From positions 37,772-101,771 of the forward strand of contig JAGAPK010000070.1 of assembly GCA_017623295.1 (NCBI GenBank): a DNA stretch of 64,000 bases, in the 5' to 3' direction. The notes below the pieces were generated by a model. That model was not told the DNA's origin. It ran no database searches and worked only from the letters and a program-made list of their open reading frames with translations. A program made the position numbers and the translations under genes. Source of the DNA: Lachnospiraceae bacterium (GTDB taxonomy: Bacteria > Bacillota > Clostridia > Lachnospirales > Lachnospiraceae). Positions within the stretch are counted from its first letter, which is position 1, and each line of letters opens with the position of its first letter. Shown one piece after another: positions 61,701-64,000 of this stretch.

Positions 61701-63353
61701 GATTTTGCTGCAGAAGGAATTGCTCAATGGAAAGAAAATCAAGGGAATAAGTATTTGTGGAGACTTTTAGTAAATCAGATTCTTTTCGTCAGTGATTTAA
61801 ACAAAGTAGCTTGTGGCGAAAAAATTAAAATTTCGGATGATGATTTCTGCCGATATGTATGTGATGTCCTTAATGGAGAGCCTCAGATGGATGTAGGAGT
61901 GCAATTGAAAATAAGGGAGTTTCACCAACATTTGATAGTCGTAATGTTGCTTACATTAGACAAACTGGATGAGAAATATAAAAAATTAGCATTACCTATT
62001 ATAGAGAGACGTATGGAAAATTCTTGTTGGCTCATAGAAAATTTATGGGAATATGTTTTAAGGAATGAAAAGAAGATTAATGTTTTAGAACGGATATTTG
62101 ATTTATGGATGAATCCTAAAGGCAAGGTATGGAAAATGCCGCAGGAAGAAATAAAAGAATGTGCGGCAATATTCATAAAAATGGGTAAAAGAATGAGGTG
62201 GACTGAAAAAGTTCAGGCAGCTGAAAATCTATTAAAAGCTAAAAGGATTTTAGGATATTCTGGTCATAAAGAATATGGTGGCTATAATTTGTTGAGATGG
62301 TATGAAAATATATCTTCTGATGCTCCCCAAATATGGAAATCTTTGGGAATGCGTCTGCTTAATGTATCGGGTGTGATTAGTGAAACAGGAGATAATAGAG
62401 CAGATGTTTATGTGGATGCTGCTGTTGCTTCATCTGCAGGCAGATGTGGAATAAATGATATGATTTCCTTTAGCTACATATCTAATAATGGAGAGACTCA
62501 GTGGCGTCAAACGGTTTTTGACGCAGTAATTGCATACTTGGAAAATAGTAAGGTGGACAAAAATAACCTTCTTAGTCTTTGGAAATGTGTTTGCAAGGTA
62601 TTTCCGGTATTGAAAGGAAGTTCAGAATATTCATATTATAATAATATAAATGCGGTTTATAGAGAGGATTTGAAAAAAGCTATATTAGCTAACGGTAAAA
62701 AGAACGAAATCGTAATTGAAGAAGAAATGAAAAAAATCGAACCAGATTGTTTTGGGAAAATATGTAAATTGCGTGATACATATAAGATACCAAACAGGTG
62801 GTTTGAACAGGATGATTTTATGGCTATTGAGGATTCGTTGCAAAATTGTATTGTGAAAATTTCTCAAGAAGGAAGCCTTGGTAGTAATGAGTGGAAAGTT
62901 ATTCTGCCATTGTTAAAGCAGTCAGTCAAAAAAGGAGAGAACACCTGTACAGAAGAGATTTTTTCTCTTGTTATGCAAAGACCGAGAGACTATGCAAATT
63001 GGGAGTGGGATGGTGTACAAAATTTACTTGTGGAATTGATTCCGTTATTAGAAGAGAAAGATATTCGGCGGTTGATACAGGATATTATAGACAGAAATAA
63101 AGAATATCAACAGAAGTATGACAAGCCGTTGAGTTTTTTCTATCCCAATATTGATATAGAATACCTTGCTTATGCGTATAATCGAAATACTGAGGTGGAG
63201 AAACGGATTAAGTTGTATGCAAAAATTTTAGATATGCATGAAATGTGGATAACAGCGAATGGAATGATTGAATTACCGAGTTTGTTTGAACTAAAACAAA
63301 TTACAGAAGGTAATGATATGGATGACTTAATAGAACGATTATATCAATTGTAG
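58758..63353 (+). CDS. Giant STAND NTPase with N-terminal nuclease domain (DUF4297/Cap4-like), Avs-type defence candidate
   Basis: 1531 residues in three parts. An N-terminal domain (about 1-200) carries a PD-(D/E)XK variant, LDDVVVRYN with ECIQVKH (D49 and Q63-V-K65), the QVK form of DUF4297/Cap4-type nucleases. A STAND NTPase follows with Walker A SGEPGAGKT (about 315) and Walker B IVVDGIDHA (about 420). The remaining 900 residues are helical repeats with no known domain, in the place of the sensor of Avs proteins. DUF4297-STAND is the layout of Avs3, which detects a phage protein and then degrades DNA. ATG 58758 has GGTGG before it; ATG 58746 is an alternative. Confidence 0.85.
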   Translation: MGKNLLAGIGDAYWYEWYVGLEKVLDLLNPDTDVVGVTLQASQQQGLDDVVVRYNDKKLECIQVKHTRKDSTLSYSFLFCEHTENGKKAPACIKEYSDDWKMIKDKYEQCIPIIYTNRKIGDRSYTPPNGKGYKRPPLMKFWMTLKEELETAESISDIQFSAMIHHTLPSVREMGKVYKQAFGNILQQMPSLSDEEKLVFLKEFQIYSDETKDFDNIKKFVNEKLANFLNVDERQCTKYHNRLLRGLTEWTVSTRSEEEITKEQVLSVLGLKKDELIGEHNFATEEPFFQSRVRWIKILKDEILSVNKGVFFISGEPGAGKTNIINYLANEDDSIITTRFHSFKPIQIEYDVMPADEGIYSAEDFWKNTLIQIKDKFEGCMEKYNVPVAVEAIKSVDKKIKEVLRLANCLYKETGKITVIVVDGIDHAARSGKKNTFLKTLPSPNRLPDGVVFLLAGQPYSNNPEYPLWLDGNDVITKAVPTLESEDIKQLLTDSNISFGDATVEEIAEYIFSVTKGNTLSVMYAVYDAKGHDSICNYEKYITNRNLANGIDAYYDYIWQSAMDKWDDLYKHVEIVLSGAMTLLNRGITIELLQTLLKDITKITDIQLVCWMQDIEPLIIKNDKEAYSVYSNDVRLFLGKKFERSGENKRIVADKVCEYILKENTNIALRHDSLFNSLIMANRRKEIPQYFDAKYAYEAVIENRPLSELQEQIYAVLEVLAEDGEMECLVGVSCAISTITQYQNSIFQDEDYFYNVEESLPCEKQALSTKTITARELLQALVQIKQLAEAGCEHRAKSAFKRWIGNRTPGQIGNKYASAEERQCHYNFNDTLKNVLRMFGKLCFIFGESSYEDKRLKKGEEDAEAFFAEGVFEACENSIDIAGIDKAYRLIQCYYPDDNDKFIDKLLLTGKKELIEHFAIHYTKGLEDNMQIIVLYIYTFVLGCVVTESPNLTKITNQENKYLEFLYKVWVYSYCDTYKCMDFAAEGIAQWKENQGNKYLWRLLVNQILFVSDLNKVACGEKIKISDDDFCRYVCDVLNGEPQMDVGVQLKIREFHQHLIVVMLLTLDKLDEKYKKLALPIIERRMENSCWLIENLWEYVLRNEKKINVLERIFDLWMNPKGKVWKMPQEEIKECAAIFIKMGKRMRWTEKVQAAENLLKAKRILGYSGHKEYGGYNLLRWYENISSDAPQIWKSLGMRLLNVSGVISETGDNRADVYVDAAVASSAGRCGINDMISFSYISNNGETQWRQTVFDAVIAYLENSKVDKNNLLSLWKCVCKVFPVLKGSSEYSYYNNINAVYREDLKKAILANGKKNEIVIEEEMKKIEPDCFGKICKLRDTYKIPNRWFEQDDFMAIEDSLQNCIVKISQEGSLGSNEWKVILPLLKQSVKKGENTCTEEIFSLVMQRPRDYANWEWDGVQNLLVELIPLLEEKDIRRLIQDIIDRNKEYQQKYDKPLSFFYPNIDIEYLAYAYNRNTEVEKRIKLYAKILDMHEMWITANGMIELPSLFELKQITEGNDMDDLIERLYQL

Positions 63354-63372
63354 ATAAAGAGTTTTTTATAAA

Positions 63373-63410
63373 AATACTGTCCCATTATAAATTATGAAGG
63401 AGACAGTATT
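63373..63410 (+). terminator. Terminator-like inverted repeat after the STAND gene
   Basis: AATACTGTC (63373-63381) pairs perfectly with GACAGTATT (63402-63410) around a 20-base AT-rich loop. A strong T-run is missing, so efficiency is uncertain. Confidence 0.5.
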
Positions 63411-63425
63411 AGATAATTTAAGGGA

Positions 63426-63499
63426 TTAATTAAGTTCATTCATCGCATCCACAATTCTGTAAACCATTTTCTTCAATGCAATCTTGGCATATACATCTT
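63426..63499 (-). pseudogene. Short minus-strand coding remnant
   Basis: On the minus strand this stretch reads DVYAKIALKKMVYRIVDAMN followed by three residues and a stop at 63426. A stop codon lies immediately upstream. The wording looks like the tail of a real gene, but it is too short to name and might be chance. Confidence 0.3.
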
Positions 63500-63580
63500 A
63501 AAAGGAACGAATTAGCGAAAGAGAGTTTGCTTTTTTGGTGTTGAAAAAAGCAAAACAGTGTTTGGCTTTTTGAGGCTGAG
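63500..63580 (+). pseudogene. Decayed partial copy of the DUF1016 gene
   Basis: About 80 bases match 57903-57982 of the DUF1016 gene closely: GGAACGAATTAGCGAAA and then a long identical stretch, GTTGAAAAAAGCAAAACAGT plus GTTTGGCTTTTT. The reading frame is broken. It shows that the right end of the element once held, or recombined with, another DUF1016 gene. Confidence 0.8.
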
Positions 63581-63667
63581 CATTAATTGCTGAAAACTCG
63601 GTGTTGAACGAAAAATATTGAATATTTTCAGTTGCTAAAATTATCAGCTTATTTTATAATAATGTTA

Positions 63668-63688
63668 GGGTTGCAAAAGGGTTACAAA
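63668..63688 (+). repeat. Right-end paired repeat of the element
   Basis: GGGTTGCAAA (63668-63677) and GGGTTACAAA (63679-63688) in tandem with an 11-base step: the same two words as at the left end (42566-42586) in reversed order. They are probable integrase-related end sites. Confidence 0.65.
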
Positions 63689-64000
63689 ACGCTTTGAGAA
63701 CTCTGAAATAATTGAAAATATGTAGTTTGAAGATACTAATTCTAGTGTGATTTTAACTGATTAGACACAAGATATGATGTGTATAATAGAGTTTGAATAA
63801 GGAGTAGTGTCAAAAAAGTCCAGTATTTATGCGGTTTCCAAACAAATTTGTTTAAGTGCTGGCAACGATTTGGCAACAGATTTTCCTTATTCAATGAATA
63901 AGATTACTTTATGTGCATAAGAAAACCTTACTGATTTTCAGAAATGACAACTGAAAATTGGTAAGGTTTTTTTGATGTCTATTTTTTCTTTTTGCGTTTC
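63689..64000 (+). other. Right flank without a gene: palindrome, paired GGCAAC repeat and strong terminator
   Basis: 312 bases with no convincing ORF. A perfect 14-base palindrome AAACAAATTTGTTT lies at 63840-63853. GGCAACGATT (63861-63870) followed by GGCAACAGATT (63872-63882) is a second paired repeat; the word GGCAACGATT also ends guaA (42497-42506). A very stable terminator occupies 63922-63973: 20-base arms with two mismatches, followed by a T-run. It may end a transcript coming from a neighbouring gene or element beyond the window. Confidence 0.6.

Larger units (their letters stand above)
42566..63688. mobile_element. Mobilisable integrative element with defence cargo, about 21 kb
   Basis: The proposed limits are set by paired 10-base repeats at both ends (GGGTTACAAA and GGGTTGCAAA, order reversed). 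Inside are a tyrosine integrase, an Xis-like protein, TnpV, ParM/ParR-like segregation proteins, an oriT-like block, MobC and a MOBP relaxase, then a defence island. No VirB4, coupling protein or other conjugation genes are present, so it would need a helper to move. The exact attachment core is uncertain; a direct-repeat search against an empty site would fix it. Confidence 0.75.

Noticed and set aside
42566-63688. Full integrative conjugative element
   Set aside because: No VirB4, VirD4-type coupling protein, VirB6 or other secretion genes were found, so it is called mobilisable rather than self-transmissible.

Overview
The window is a low-GC Firmicutes chromosome segment, most likely a spore-forming gut Lachnospiraceae (Clostridia). 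Evidence for this is strong GGAGG ribosome sites, sporulation genes (a SipL-like SPOCS/LysM protein and spoIIID), a class 1B PyrK/PyrD pair, Lachnospiraceae-type YesM/YesN/LplB/YtcP/YesL sugar regulation and transport genes, and a TnpV/MobA-bearing mobile element of the kind common in that family. No rRNA, tRNA or CRISPR array was seen.

Region 1 (1-4931) is housekeeping: the end of a pyr operon, the spore protein, a C_GCAxxG_C_C redox protein, an unknown membrane protein and a remnant of an Rpn-type nuclease. Region 2 (4977-27046) is a single carbohydrate locus of 12 genes: two GH31 alpha-xylosidase-type enzymes, a GH74-type xyloglucanase, a GH29 alpha-fucosidase, a GH42 beta-galactosidase, an acetyl-esterase-like hydrolase, two ABC permeases, two solute-binding lipoproteins, a YesL protein, and a histidine kinase and response regulator placed on opposite strands. 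The enzyme set matches the linkages of fucosylated, galactosylated, acetylated xyloglucan. None of the enzymes has a signal peptide, so import of oligosaccharides followed by cytoplasmic breakdown is inferred.

Region 3 (27310-42565) is core chromosome: a serine hydrolase, ispE-gntR, murI, a DUF1934 protein, a trigger-factor-like lipoprotein, asnS, an NlpC/P60 hydrolase, spoIIID behind a near-perfect sigma-E promoter, a lipid kinase, a hybrid histidine kinase and guaA.

Region 4 (about 42566-63688) is a mobilisable integrative element of about 21 kb next to the 3' end of guaA. Its front carries an XRE repressor, an Xis-like protein, a strikingly folded 175-nt spacer, a tyrosine integrase, TnpV, ParM/ParR segregation genes (parM frameshifted), an oriT-like block, MobC and a MOBP relaxase; no type IV secretion genes are present. 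Its cargo is a defence island: a small XRE protein, a UvrD helicase/RecB-type nuclease broken at a C9 tract, a type III restriction-modification pair (mod/res), a DUF1016 (YhcG-like) nuclease and a 1531-residue STAND NTPase with an N-terminal QVK-type nuclease domain (DUF4297-STAND, Avs-like). The most interesting unit is the XRE / helicase-nuclease / Mod / Res run, which looks like one transcription unit with a phase-variable accessory component. The last 300 bases hold repeats and a terminator but no gene.
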